From contig VHZZ01006246.1 of the NCBI GenBank assembly GCA_009801015.1, positions 13,295 to 41,335 on the forward strand: a stretch of DNA of 28,041 nucleotides, read 5' to 3'. The notes below the pieces were generated by a model. It searched no databases and was not told the DNA's origin. It worked only from the letters and a program-made list of their open reading frames with translations. Position numbers and translations under genes: made by a program. Positions 1 through 10,800 of this stretch are shown in pieces. The number at the start of each line of letters is the position of its first letter. Positions within the stretch are counted from its first letter, which is position 1. Source of the DNA: Silene noctiflora. Lineage: Eukaryota; Streptophyta; Magnoliopsida; Caryophyllales; Caryophyllaceae.

Positions 1-43
1 ACAAGAAGTCATAATTTTTACTACTTAGTAGCGCCCTAATCTT

Positions 44-88
44 TGGAATTGCAGGGGCGAGCGCATTATTTAGACCCCTGCAATTCCA
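44..88. repeat. 14-bp perfect inverted repeat (hairpin)
   Basis: TGGAATTGCAGGGG at 44-57 is the exact reverse complement of CCCCTGCAATTCCA at 75-88, with a 17-nt loop between them. The left arm contains the AG of the putative acceptor of the 55-158 exon. Confidence 0.8.
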
Positions 89-158
89 GAAAATCCCATT
101 CATTGAAGAAGAGGAGATTGGTTCTGGCCAACCTCCGCAACACCATAAGCACAGAAAG
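55..158 (+). CDS. possible isolated exon of an unidentified gene
   Basis: This stretch looks like an internal exon: a plausible acceptor (TTGGAATTGCAG) ends at 54 and a good donor (AAAG|GTATGC) starts at 159. Reading from 57 gives 34 open codons with protein-like composition: a hydrophobic start (FRPLQFQKIPFI), then an EEEE cluster, then a His/Lys-rich end (PPQHHKHRK). I do not recognise the family. No partner exon is visible downstream before the mobile element at 282, and anything upstream lies outside the window. It could be an exon of a gene entering from the left, a relic, or chance. A 14-bp inverted repeat (44-57 with 75-88) spans the acceptor. Confidence 0.25.
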
Positions 159-281
159 GTATGCAAAGCTAAATAAAAAAAAAGCTAAAACTAAAGCAAA
201 TAACTACAGCGAGTTAATCGACACACAAACAGTTTTGGAAAAATGTCTTATGGGGAGTACATCATAGACTTGGGTCTCTTT

Positions 282-796
282 TAGAGGTGTAATGAGATGA
301 GACAGCTCGCGAGTTATTCTTGATCGGCTCGGTTAAAGCTTGGCTCGTGCGAGCTTGGCTCGTGCGAACTCGGCTCAGGCTCGAGAGTTTAGCGAGTCAA
401 GCCGAGCAAAGGCTGGCTCGACTCGAAAAGCTCGTGAGCGGTTCGAACTTGTGTGATTACATAAGATATTACTCATATTTCATAAAAATATTTTATCATG
501 ATTATATTTTTGTATCACATATTAAATGTCTCGCTAATTTGGCAAATATTTTTACATATAACGTTCGAGCCTTGTTATTGAAAATATTGAAAGAAAAAAA
601 AAATATACAATTTTATATAGGCATAATTTGGGCTCGAGTTTAACTCGAGCTCGCGTTAAAGCTCGCAAACTTTATAACGAGCGCAATTTTTCCAAGCTCG
701 GGTAAGCTCGAGATTGGCTCGAGCTCGAGTTTTGTTTCTTGAGCACAAGCCAAGCAAGGCCAAGTTCGGGTTCGGCTCGACTCATTAACACCCTTA
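282..796. mobile_element. hAT-like non-autonomous DNA element rich in GCTCGAG/GGCTCG motifs
   Basis: This 515-bp block is dense in short GC-rich repeats (GGCTCG, GCTCGAG, GCTCGTGCGAGC) that stand out from the AT-rich surroundings. Its right end reads CTCATTAACACCCTTA and its left end TAGAGGTGTAATGAG, an imperfect terminal inverted repeat of about 16 bp. Flanking 8-mers GTCTCTTT (274-281) and GTCTCATC (797-804) agree at 6 of 8 positions, as expected for an old 8-bp hAT target duplication. There is no transposase. Element ends of the TAGGGGTGTTAATGAG type are common in plant hAT MITEs. The boundaries are inferred from the imperfect repeats. Confidence 0.55.
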
Positions 797-1099
797 GTCT
801 CATCGCATTTCTTTTAAGTCAACGATTATCCTAATCAATATAGAGGTACAATTCAATCGGTATAATAACAATAATTCTTACGATGTTATTTTCCGTATTT
901 TTTGCAAAAAGTGACCAATTTCAAGTAAGTATTGATTACTTTTGAGTAAATAGTGAGACCATGTATAATATAGAGAGGATTGACCCTGCTCAAGATTTGT
1001 GTCACAGCTTGTGAGGTGTGACGAGACCCCAAAACCCCACCTAAAGAATCAAGTTCCCATCCGAGAAAGGTTAATGAGAGATAATGACAAGAAGGGATG
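797..1099. other. AT-rich intergenic DNA, nothing recognised
   Basis: Unique-looking AT-rich sequence between the hAT-like element and the Yippee-like gene leader. I see no convincing coding potential on either strand and no tandem repeat. Confidence 0.5.
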
Positions 1100-1605
1100 A
1101 TTCACAATTCACAAACCCTGGCTACATTTTGTTTGTTTCTTCCCCACACTAATTTGTCTAATTCTCTCAATTCAACTCTCATCCTTTAATCTAAACGTGG
1201 TATGTCTCCCTCTCTATACTAATTCACTCTCTAATTCTTTCTTTCTCACTACTATTCATTTAGTACTTGTTTTCTTTACCTTTCTAATTATTATTAACCC
1301 TTGTATTCAAGTTCAACCTCTTTACCATCCCCTTATTCTGATCTGATTTCATTCTTATTTATCATCGTCATCATTCTGTCTAGCATCTTTAGCTCTTGAT
1401 TAAGTTTTATCTGTCTCAATCATTTGTTTACCTTTGATTAATGTACTGCTTGTTAGAAATATAAAAGTAAACAGTTAATTGAGACGGAGAAACGAGTTTG
1501 AGAAATGTAATTACAAAATTGACCTCAGCAGTGATTGCCTCTTTACATTTTTGTGTGTGTGTTTCATCAATCATAGGGAGAATTGTGGGATTGTTTTCAT
1601 TTTCC
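1100..1605 (+). promoter_or_regulatory. promoter and 5' leader of the Yippee-like gene, possibly with a leader intron
   Basis: Two readings fit. In the first, a CT-rich leader (about 1130-1199) is joined across an intron with donor G|GTATGT at 1200 and acceptor ATCATAG at 1576, leaving a 29-nt second leader segment before the ATG at 1606. In the second, transcription starts below a TATA-like TATAAAAG at 1460-1467 and there is no leader intron. The CT-rich tract at 1130-1190 is typical of plant 5' UTRs and favours the first. No transcript evidence is available to me. Confidence 0.35.
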
Positions 1606-2421
1606 ATGGCGGAATTGATTGGCCCTAGGCTCTACAGTTGCTATAATTGTCGAAACAACGTTGCTCTCCACGATGATATCATTTCTAAAGCGTTTCAGGT
1701 AATTTTCAATTGCTTTTCTTTCTCATTTTTGGATGAAAAGGTATTACAATTTGGAATATGTCTACACAAGTTTTGATACTTGAAAAGGGTTAAGTTGATC
1801 AAGCGGAGAAACATTTGTTTTCATCTGAATTTGTTGGTGACTAGTATATGTATAAATGCAGCAGTGAATAAAACAAAGCACAGTTAATTCCCTTCACCGT
1901 AGTAAACGAAGAAAGATTATCATTTCTTAGCGTGGAATTGGCACGATATTAACGAGTTTAGGAGTCAGTTTAAGATGTTCCGAGTTTTACATTGTTCATC
2001 TTTGTGAATTGCGATGGCGTACATCAAATACAAGGTATGACAAGTAGATGTAATGGGTGGTGATTAAGTTTCTGTGATGAACTTCATAAACTCTAAGTAT
2101 CCTTCACTCCTTCGTGCCTTTGATACAACAGCATTCCGATTCAGCCTCCATCAAACGTGTTCGCTGACTGTTGTATTGAATTTACTCATCCAGGGGAAAA
2201 ATAGTAGGGCATTTCTGTTTTCTCATGCAATGAATATCGATGTTGGCCCGAAAGAGGACAGACACCTCATGACTGGTCTCCACACAGTTGCAGATGTCTA
2301 CTGCTCGGATTGCCGTGAGGTACTTGGTTGGAAGTATGAACGAGCATATGAGGAATCACAGAAGTATAAGGAAGGCAAAGTCATACTCGAAAAGTCAAAA
2401 ATTGTCAAGGATAATTGGTAG
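1606..2421 (+). CDS. Yippee-like zinc-binding protein (YPEL family), two exons
   Basis: The coding exons are 1606-1698 and 2194-2421, a phase-0 join across a 495-bp GT-AG intron, giving 106 aa, the normal length for plant Yippee-like proteins. The Yippee signature is complete: C12-x2-C15, then 52 residues, then C68-x2-C71, the spacing that forms the single zinc site. Other family hallmarks are the N-terminal GPR.YSC segment, [10 protein letters not shown] (36-45), GPKEDR (49-54), GLHTVAD (59-65) and GWKYERAYE (76-84). The protein is predicted to be soluble, with no signal peptide or membrane segment. Plant members have no well-defined biochemical activity; the fold resembles the cereblon CULT domain. 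The start is the first ATG in the conserved frame, in good context (TTTCCATGG). The gene is convergent with the kinase gene. Confidence 0.95.
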
Positions 2422-3410
2422 TCTTTCAAAACTTACCCTGTCCAACTTCTAATTGCTGAAAGCTGAAAAGCCTCTCATCTTCGGTTTTCTGTGTGCCATA
2501 CTACCCTTACAAATGTGCATAATGTATCGATCAGCCTCTCTCTCATTTATAGAATAACGGAATTTGTGTATTTTCTCTTTCGTCTTATGTGGGATGCTGG
2601 TAACTTGTAAAATTACACGGCATTCTTGTGTCGTAGCATTTCCTAATATGGAGAAGAATGCTCCTTTTCTCATGTATATACTACATTCTATTTATATTAT
2701 TTCCTTTTGAATTTAAATTTGATGGTCAAAACAACTAATATCTCCAAATTTATATGAAGCTACAACCGGCTACAATTACGGAAAATACTCGTACCATCCA
2801 GTAAGCTTACACAAGTGAGGACAGTGTAGGCGAGCAGTGACATCACATTACCAAAATAACAAGTCGAGATGATCACTCAATATTGCCTCCAGGAGTTAAA
2901 CTTCCATCCTGGCTTTACATGTACTAAGATTTAATAATAATAGAAAATGAGAGACTCGAGCTTACACTATCGAACCAATTTTTTATTATTTTGTTTACAT
3001 CAATTTATATTCAAATCCGAAGATCAATAATACCGAGTATATTGTAAATATAAATTACAAACCAATACCAACAAATTCTGAAAAAAGCCTTACAAAACTT
3101 TCGCATCATAACTTTACACCAACCCTCCTCCAAAGATTCCCTTTAAGAACTCTAAATCAATGAACAATTGTACCCAATGATCATCGTCATCATCTTTTTT
3201 TTCTTCCAGACAAGGGTTCTTCTATAAGAAAGCGACCCCACAGACACAGTAGGCATAGCTCTTAAGATGGGACCAGTTTCAGAGAGGACCATTGATTATC
3301 TCCTGTGATTCTCTGAAAGCAAGAATAATCCAAGCTGCTCAAGGATCCCGATCGAGCTGTAACCTAAATGTACACTACATTCTCACTATACAAACAACTC
3401 AAGTTGCAAC
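2422..3410. other. convergent 3' intergenic region
   Basis: These 989 bp lie between two stop codons facing each other: the Yippee-like stop (TAG 2419-2421) and the kinase stop (complement of 3411-3413). The stretch must contain both 3' UTRs and polyadenylation regions. I see no ORF of interest, no RNA gene and no mobile element. The part next to 3410 is probably kinase 3' UTR and the part after 2421 probably Yippee 3' UTR, but I cannot place the cleavage sites. Confidence 0.6.
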
Positions 3411-4766
3411 TTAAGCAGCTTCTTCAAACATGTCTTCATCTCCTTCTTGGGTGGCAACAGCACTCAGTTGTCGTTGCAACTGAAAATATGAGCACATGTA
3501 CAAGTCCACATCAGCAAGTTTAAAATCAATATGTAACTAGTTTAGATCACGTGCAATGCATGCACGGTAGCTCCCGATGTTAGTGCACAAAAGGGATAAC
3601 TCATCTAAAACACACATTATAGGAAATCCAACTATGGCAACCAACCTTAACCTAGTAGCACAATTTTATATTCCTATGTGGCTATGTGGCTATGTGACAG
3701 TTTGTTATTGTGGTTAAGTACGCAATTAAGTGGATTTAAAACCTTAATCCAGCCAAATAAAGATCTAAAGTCCGCGAGACCACAACTCGTTCTAAAAGTG
3801 TCAACCTCCTTCCTTTGTACTTGGTAATGTATCAGAGTATGATGTTTACACTAATTACTTGGCGTATCAAGTAATATCTTGCTGATCATGTCCTAGCGCA
3901 TAAATTGCAAATAACAATACAATTAGTACAGCTACACGGCTGCTTCTAATATATACAGTTGAGTTTACATTCACTTTAAAAAAATGTGTTCATAAATGAA
4001 TTCAAGACTTAGAATTCAGATACAAAAATCGACAAAAAACTTGGCCAGCCAAATGCCTGTTAATGCTAGTTACTACCAACAATTTTTAAACTCCCTACTT
4101 TCCCACAAATGAACCTTCACTCTTTGTTATGATTTTTGACCCCACATGTTTCCTGAGCTTGCATTTTCCACCAAATAGATAACTGTTAAATAATACACCC
4201 AAAACGAAAATAGATAACTTCTCACTAGGACGGAGGGAGTAACACAACACTAATTTATGATTCTAGGAATATTTACCAAGAATAACAGTGGTGGTGGTGT
4301 GGTGCTTCTTTCTAATGTGAAGTAGGAGTCATGCAATACATTTCTCGACGCAACTTTTATTATGGGTCATCTGAAATTTCCCCTATGTGCAGAATACAAT
4401 ACAGGGGCAAAAGAGTACAAACATCTGACCATCTTTTACCCTTTCATTTTGAGCCATTGGGAGTAGTCTTAGAGATAATAACTAGTTTAAAGGATAGAAG
4501 CAGATGATTTATATTAATTGATTTAGTTGTTGCTTGATAGTGTTTACGCGTACTTTTTATTTTTTTAATTATTTATAGCTGGTCAGGCAACTTTGTACAT
4601 TCGTGGGTGCATGCACAATTACATAGAAGTTAATGCAAATCAGTTTCTAGAACTAATAACACAAGGTTCATGTTAGTTGTTACTACTTACAAGTATATGA
4701 TTAAATACCGTAAAAGTCTCATTTTGTAACAGTTGTCTTCGTGGCCATGGTGGCGCCACATTGAAA

Positions 4767-4835
<69 letters not shown>

Positions 4836-7800
4836 TCCCCTTTACTTCTTTTTCAAGCAAGGGTCATCTGATCATCTCATACCCCCGCCATTTACAGGTC
4901 CACTTAGACCTTAAAGCACTGGGATAATGATGAAGTTGTGACCATGGTGGTGCCAAACTGGCAACAAATGAACTTTGAATGGGATCATATGATTAATGAA
5001 CAAAGAAGACCATGAATATGAAGATCCAAATATATGCTCCGTACTTGATTTATAATCAATTTTAGCTTAGGATGAGTTTTGTTGATGACGGTAGGGTAAG
5101 TTGAGGTGAGTGTTAAGGGTAGGGCTGTCAATTTCACCCGCACCCGATCCACCCGATCCTAAAAACGAATGAAAACCCGACTTAAATGGATGATGGGTGA
5201 AACGGATGGATAATGGGTTCGATGAAAAAATTTCACCCGTCATCAATCCACGGATCCACCACCCGATTTTATTAAATTTTATTTTCAAAAATATATATTT
5301 AATACTCCCTCCGATCAAGACAAATGGTAACATAGGAAAAAAGTGGTTATTTAAGAAAATGTGGAAAAGTGAGGGGTAAAGTAGGAAAGTTTGATTGGGG
5401 CCACATGGGTTTAGGTGGATTAAATAGGTAGTTGGTGAGTGAGTGGATGGTAAAGTTGTAAATAGGTAGTGGATGTAAGGATAATTTAGTCATTTTCCAT
5501 GCCAAATATGGTATGTTACCATTGGTGTGGTTCATCCATTTTAGGTAAGTGTTACCATCTATCTCGATCGGAGGGAGTACAACGTTTAGATATAAAATAT
5601 TCAATTTTCTAATTTTTCTACACTCAAAAGATATATTTAGTGAAACTACGCACTAAAAAGTTAAACCAAAATAATTATCTTACTTTTTTTCATTTGGAAT
5701 AAAAGGTCACCATTTTTTAGCTTTAAACATGTATATTTGCAATCACCCGATCCACCCGTTTCATCCACGGATGATGGATGTATGGATGACGGATGATAAG
5801 TTTCACGGATGATGGATGAGTGGATGAGATTTTTAAGAGATGGATGGGATGGATGACGGATGACGGATGAGGCTTCACCCAACCCGAACTCGATCCATTG
5901 TGTGTCAAGAAAGTGCGTGAGTATTTATATCGGGGCGATATATAGTCTGCTTAGGGTGAGTTTTGTGGGTCAATCAACCCAATATTTTGGGCTTCGGTTA
6001 ACTCATGATTAATATTTACTAATAGAATATGAGAATATTCTAGAATGTATAGATTGTATATTGATAGTTGTTGCTTTGTAAAGATTTTATGATCCTGTAA
6101 TTTAGGAAGATAGGTCTGTGTATATATAGTGACTTTATTGTTCAATAGAAATCAAGGGATTACCATCTTTTATGGTATTGGTGAAAACCTAAAAAAAACC
6201 TAACCTTCCTTCTCCTCTACCTCGGCCCTCTATCTCGTCACCCCTATTCTTCTCTTTCTTCTCTCCTAATGGCACCCTCTCGATCTCAGAAGACATCATT
6301 TCATACCGCTTTTGGCGTCAACTCCATCAAAAACCATGTCACCATTGTTCTAGAGTCGTCACTACCCCACCCAAAGGGTGGGCACCTCCCTCGATCTCTT
6401 GGGCAAGAGGGGCCCGAGACCTCCGAGTCAGCCACCACCACCGGCGTACTATACTAACCAGCGGCGTACTATACTATCTAACAGAGTTGTCTACCTCTTC
6501 CCCTTCCCCCTTGAAATTAAAAATTGTCCTCCACGCTTCCGCTCTTGTCGAAAACCTTGTGCCAGATTTACTATTAACAAACAATTGTGTATGTGAAATT
6601 TGATGCATTCGACCCTTTTGGTTTTATTCCGAAGGACCTAGGGACGAGGGATGGAGACCCATCTTATGAGATGGGGTAGCGTGCCGCACCTCTACCTCCA
6701 CCTCCAACACTATCGCACCTCACTCTTTCCTAGCATTGTCACTCGAGCACTTGCCACTCTCGCCTCGGTCACCCGGGGACTCAGATTTTCAATTGAACTC
6801 GTTCTAATTCTACCATTGCTTGTAATAATGTGCCTAGCACAAAATTATGTCATGCTTGTGAACTCGGAAAACACACTCGTCTCCCTTTCTTTTTCTCTAA
6901 TTCTACAACTTATTTACCTTTTGATTTTGTCCACAATGATTTATGGACCTCCCCCGTCCTAAGTAATTTGGGAAATTGCTACTTATCTTCTCTTTCTCGA
7001 AGATTATACTAATTTTCTTTGGAATATTCAACTCAAAAACAAAACACAAGTCTTCTCCCATTTCACACTTTAATTAACACTCAATTTAATATGAAAATAA
7101 AAAATTTCCAATGTGACAACGGTCGCAAATTTGACAATACATCTTATCACGCATTTTTTTACTAACCAAGGCATTCAATTCCACTTCTCCTGTCCTCACA
7201 CCGGAAAACCCGAAAGAAAGATCCACACCATAAACATCATTCGCACCCTCCTCGCTCACTCTCATAGCCCTCCGAATCTTTGGCCCTATGCTCTCGCTCT
7301 GGCCACTTATCTCCACAATATCACCCCTAGCAAAGCCGGTCGGCTCGTCTCATCTCAGGTCGGCTCGTCTCATCTCATATTTCCCAGAGAAGTACAGAAC
7401 GTCTTTATCTCAAATCTCCCTCTTATTCTCACCTTCGTGTCTTCGGTTGTCTTACGCTATCCCCACCTATCCTCCTCCTCCATAAACAAACTCGAACCCC
7501 GGTCCACCCATGCGTCTTTCTCGGCTATCCATCCGCACACCGCGGCTATTTGTGTCTTGACTTGGCTACCCGTAAGGTCCTCATTAACCGGCATGTCACG
7601 TTTCACGAGACCGTCTTTCCCTTTCATGACAAAATTCCCCAATCACCCTCGTCCTACCAACTTTTAGATACTGACCCCTCCCACAACATTCAACATCACC
7701 TACACCGCCAGCCTACCACTTCACCCCTACTTATATACTCCCATCGACCCAAACCAACTATCCCACTACATACCACCTCTTGTATACTACCGTCGACCCA

Positions 7801-10800
7801 AACCTACTACCCCACTACATACCACCTCCAAAACCAGTACAACACCCACACCACCCGCCGCAAATGCCCAGCCTGCATCCCCACTTTCCCCACCCACACC
7901 CTCGTCCCTGACCACCCTTAACCAGTCCCATGATTACCAAGCTACTACACTCCACTCCACTTCCGCCCAACCCGTCCATTCATCCCCACCTATGCAGACT
8001 CGCAGCAAACACGGGATTTTTAAACCCCGCGTCATCACTAACCTCTGTACCACCGATCTCTCACCCGTTCTCCATGACCCTATCACCGCGCTCCGTGACC
8101 CAATTTGGAAACAGGCCATGCATGTTGAATCTAATGCTCTTATTAAAAATGATACATGGGTCTTGGTTCCTAAGCCGTCTGATGTGAACGTTACTCGTTG
8201 TATGTGGCTATTTAAACATAAATTCAAATCGAACAGTGATTTAGAATGGTACAAAGCCCGTCGTGTTGTTAATGGTAAGTCTGAACAGGTTGGCATCGAT
8301 TGTGAAGAAACTTTCACCACCTGTCGTCAAACCCGCCACCATCCAGGTACTTCTTCTTTATCCCCAACACCACACAACCTAGCTAGCTCTCCTGCCTTCT
8401 CCCAATCCAGGCCCACTGCCACTACCCAGTCTCAACAACCATAAACCCTCAGAAGTTAGCATGAAGTCGTATCGGAGTATGATGATGTTTTACACTAATT
8501 ACTCTGTATCAAGTAATATCTTACTGACCATGTCCTTGCGCATAAATTGCAAATAACAACTTTTGGAAGATGCAAATAAACAAGCCACATTCTATTGCAC
8601 AGAGATACACTGACCTTGCAACAACTTCCTGAAAACTAATAACATATCTCAGATTCAGGCCCATATTATATGGTTATTCAGGATTGCATAACTTTTGGAA
8701 GATGCAAATAAACAAGCCACATTCTATTGCACATAACTATCTGTTTCTTGTCGAGATGATGGTCTTACTATGTCACCGAGTCATGAATTCAGTGGTCAGC
8801 TAATAGCAGGTAGAATAGATCAGAGTGAACTTACCAGTACATATTTATTTTTTTCAGCACTCAAATCTTCGGCCAAATTTGCCATTCTGCAGCACATCCA
8901 AGCATAACAATAAAGAAAATCATAAATGCTTAACATAAGAAAGATAACAAGAGGGAAAACATCGAACACATTACATTTACTCAAATTGACGATACTTTTT
9001 TATGAAATGTTAACCAACCTTGCTTGCAGATCCGATATTTGAACTAGAAGCAATCGTTCCCTTTCTGAAGCTGCCGTCTCAGCCTGTAATTAAGCTGATG
9101 TGACTATCACAAGCTTAAGGAAGAAAAAGCATATCTTTCTCAATGGCAAATGAGAAGACCAGAAAGTCTAAAGTCCCGCTCTGCCGTAGTTGATCAATTT
9201 CAACAGAGAGAGTAGATTGACGCAAACAGTAGTTAAAATATACTTTTAGTTCCATTGCTAGAGGGTATATTTCACAATAATAACTTTTCCTCAATGCAGA
9301 GAAGTAACACCCGTCAACACGGAAACAGATGCTCGATGTACACAAAAAAGTTGCTCTACAAGAAATTAGCCATCTAATCAGGTAGCAACACTAGTTGACA
9401 AGTATACCAAGCGACTCAGGTACAAAGACATACTTCATAGTAAACTAATATCAATACGCAGTACAGAAGGAAAAGACTGAAGCAAGTTCCAAACATTTAA
9501 ATCAAAATAAGACAAAGCGGACTTAATTTTGCCAAGTGGAAAACATCCTATGCACAGAAAACATGTAGTTATCAAATATAGGCCGGTCTGTAGACTTACA
9601 CATCCATTCTCTAGAATAGCCGTTGCTGATACTGGAGGCAGCTTTCCAATCTGACATCCTACATCAAATTCAGACCATAAGACACAAGTTAGGATAGTTT
9701 TAAAAGGAGCAAGGTGCACCGAGGCAAAGAGGGCTCGTAGCAATGAGGCACAAAGCGCAAGGCGGAGGCATGCGCCTCATAGACATGAGGCACAATGTTT
9801 TTCCCAGCAAAATTGAATTTTCAAAATACAAATTTGTGCAAAAACATCCATTTTTTGAATTTGAAGAGAGCTAACATGCGGACCAGCAATGCATAGGAAT
9901 AATATGGCAAAGTGAAGGGAATAATAAAAGAACTAGTAGAAAAAGGTTAAGCAAGTCATATGGTAGTGCGCCTTGCTAACTGTGCCTTATCTACAAAGCG
10001 CATGTAAGGCACATCGAAGCGTTTTGATTAGTGCCTCGCTAAACCTCGGGCTTTCGGCATACTTTTTGAAACTAAAAACTTAGCTCAACTAGAACAAACA
10101 TACTGTACATATTTGTAACATATGAACTCACCATCAGCTTCAGATGGTTGCAAACTATTTAACAAACTCATTATCAGATCCTGAACATTAAGAAAAACAA
10201 CAGGTTAGAGACATTATCCATTTCAATAGACCCATACTAGATTACTAACTATTAAAAAAACATTTTTTATAACATCATTTTGACAAGCATATAAAAATCA
10301 GGGAAGTAGGAGAAGGTGGTTCATACCTGCTGGATTGCAGTCTGCTGGAAAAGATTTTGGAGGTGAGGCAAGAGAAGTGACGGAGTGACAGTGCCACTGC
10401 ACATTTCTTTGGGAGGCTGACTGGCAACCTAAAAACATTGGGAACAACAAACCTTAAGTCTCAGAAATCATTAGAAGCCGGCTAACACGGAATGTCATAT
10501 GGGACTGTCATGTGAAAAGGTAACAATACAATACGAGTAAAAATTAAACTCACAAGATCGCTGCGGCAATTTTGACAAAATTCATTGTTAGTTGAACTTC
10601 TAAACTACTGTTAGGGACTTAAGGTCATCACTCATCAGACAATGAGTAGCTGAGTAGTTTTTAACTACACAACTCCACTAATGAGGATCAAGAACAGTTG
10701 TTTGTTGTATTCAAGCCGGACAAAGAAGAATAGATGTGTGCGGTAACAAGCGTAAAACTTAGTCACATGAGTCACATCTAACACGAAGAAAATTAGGATA

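Larger units (their letters stand above)
6269..8444 (+). pseudogene. broken Ty1/copia gag-pol remnant, antisense to the kinase gene
   Basis: Recognisable pieces run in copia order but in different frames. A gag start ([20 protein letters not shown]) lies near 6293-6352. The GAG-pre-integrase motif [14 protein letters not shown] with a [15 protein letters not shown] continuation is at about 6850-6962. The integrase core piece [13 protein letters not shown] is near 7107, with [10 protein letters not shown] and [14 protein letters not shown] following to about 7330. The start of reverse transcriptase ([39 protein letters not shown]) is at about 8110-8310, with a frameshifted PVVKPATIQ at 8318-8345. 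Most of gag and protease, the rest of RT, RNase H and the 3' LTR are missing. Several stops and frameshifts show it is dead; tandem duplications of 20 bp (7338-7377) and 49 bp (7734-7831) contribute. Confidence 0.85.
3480..8834 (-). other. intron 21 of the kinase gene, 5.4 kb, filled with mobile DNA
   Basis: The donor GTAAGT is at 8834 and the acceptor TTTTCAG ends at 3480. This intron is about 2.5 times longer than the next longest and precedes a last exon of only 22 codons. From low to high coordinates it contains unique AT-rich sequence (3480-3828), direct repeat copy 1 (3829-3917), a degenerate MITE (4091-4239), (CT)31 (4772-4833), a ATGG-rich element carrying a Stowaway MITE (5110-5895), a copia remnant on the opposite strand (about 6006-8444), direct repeat copy 2 (8469-8559) and a duplicated 44-mer (8558-8733). 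Reading from exon 21 into the intron meets a stop after four codons. Confidence 0.9.

Noticed and set aside
4733..4927. ORF through the CT microsatellite
   Set aside because: A poly-Leu-Ser translation of (CT)n is an artefact of the simple repeat.
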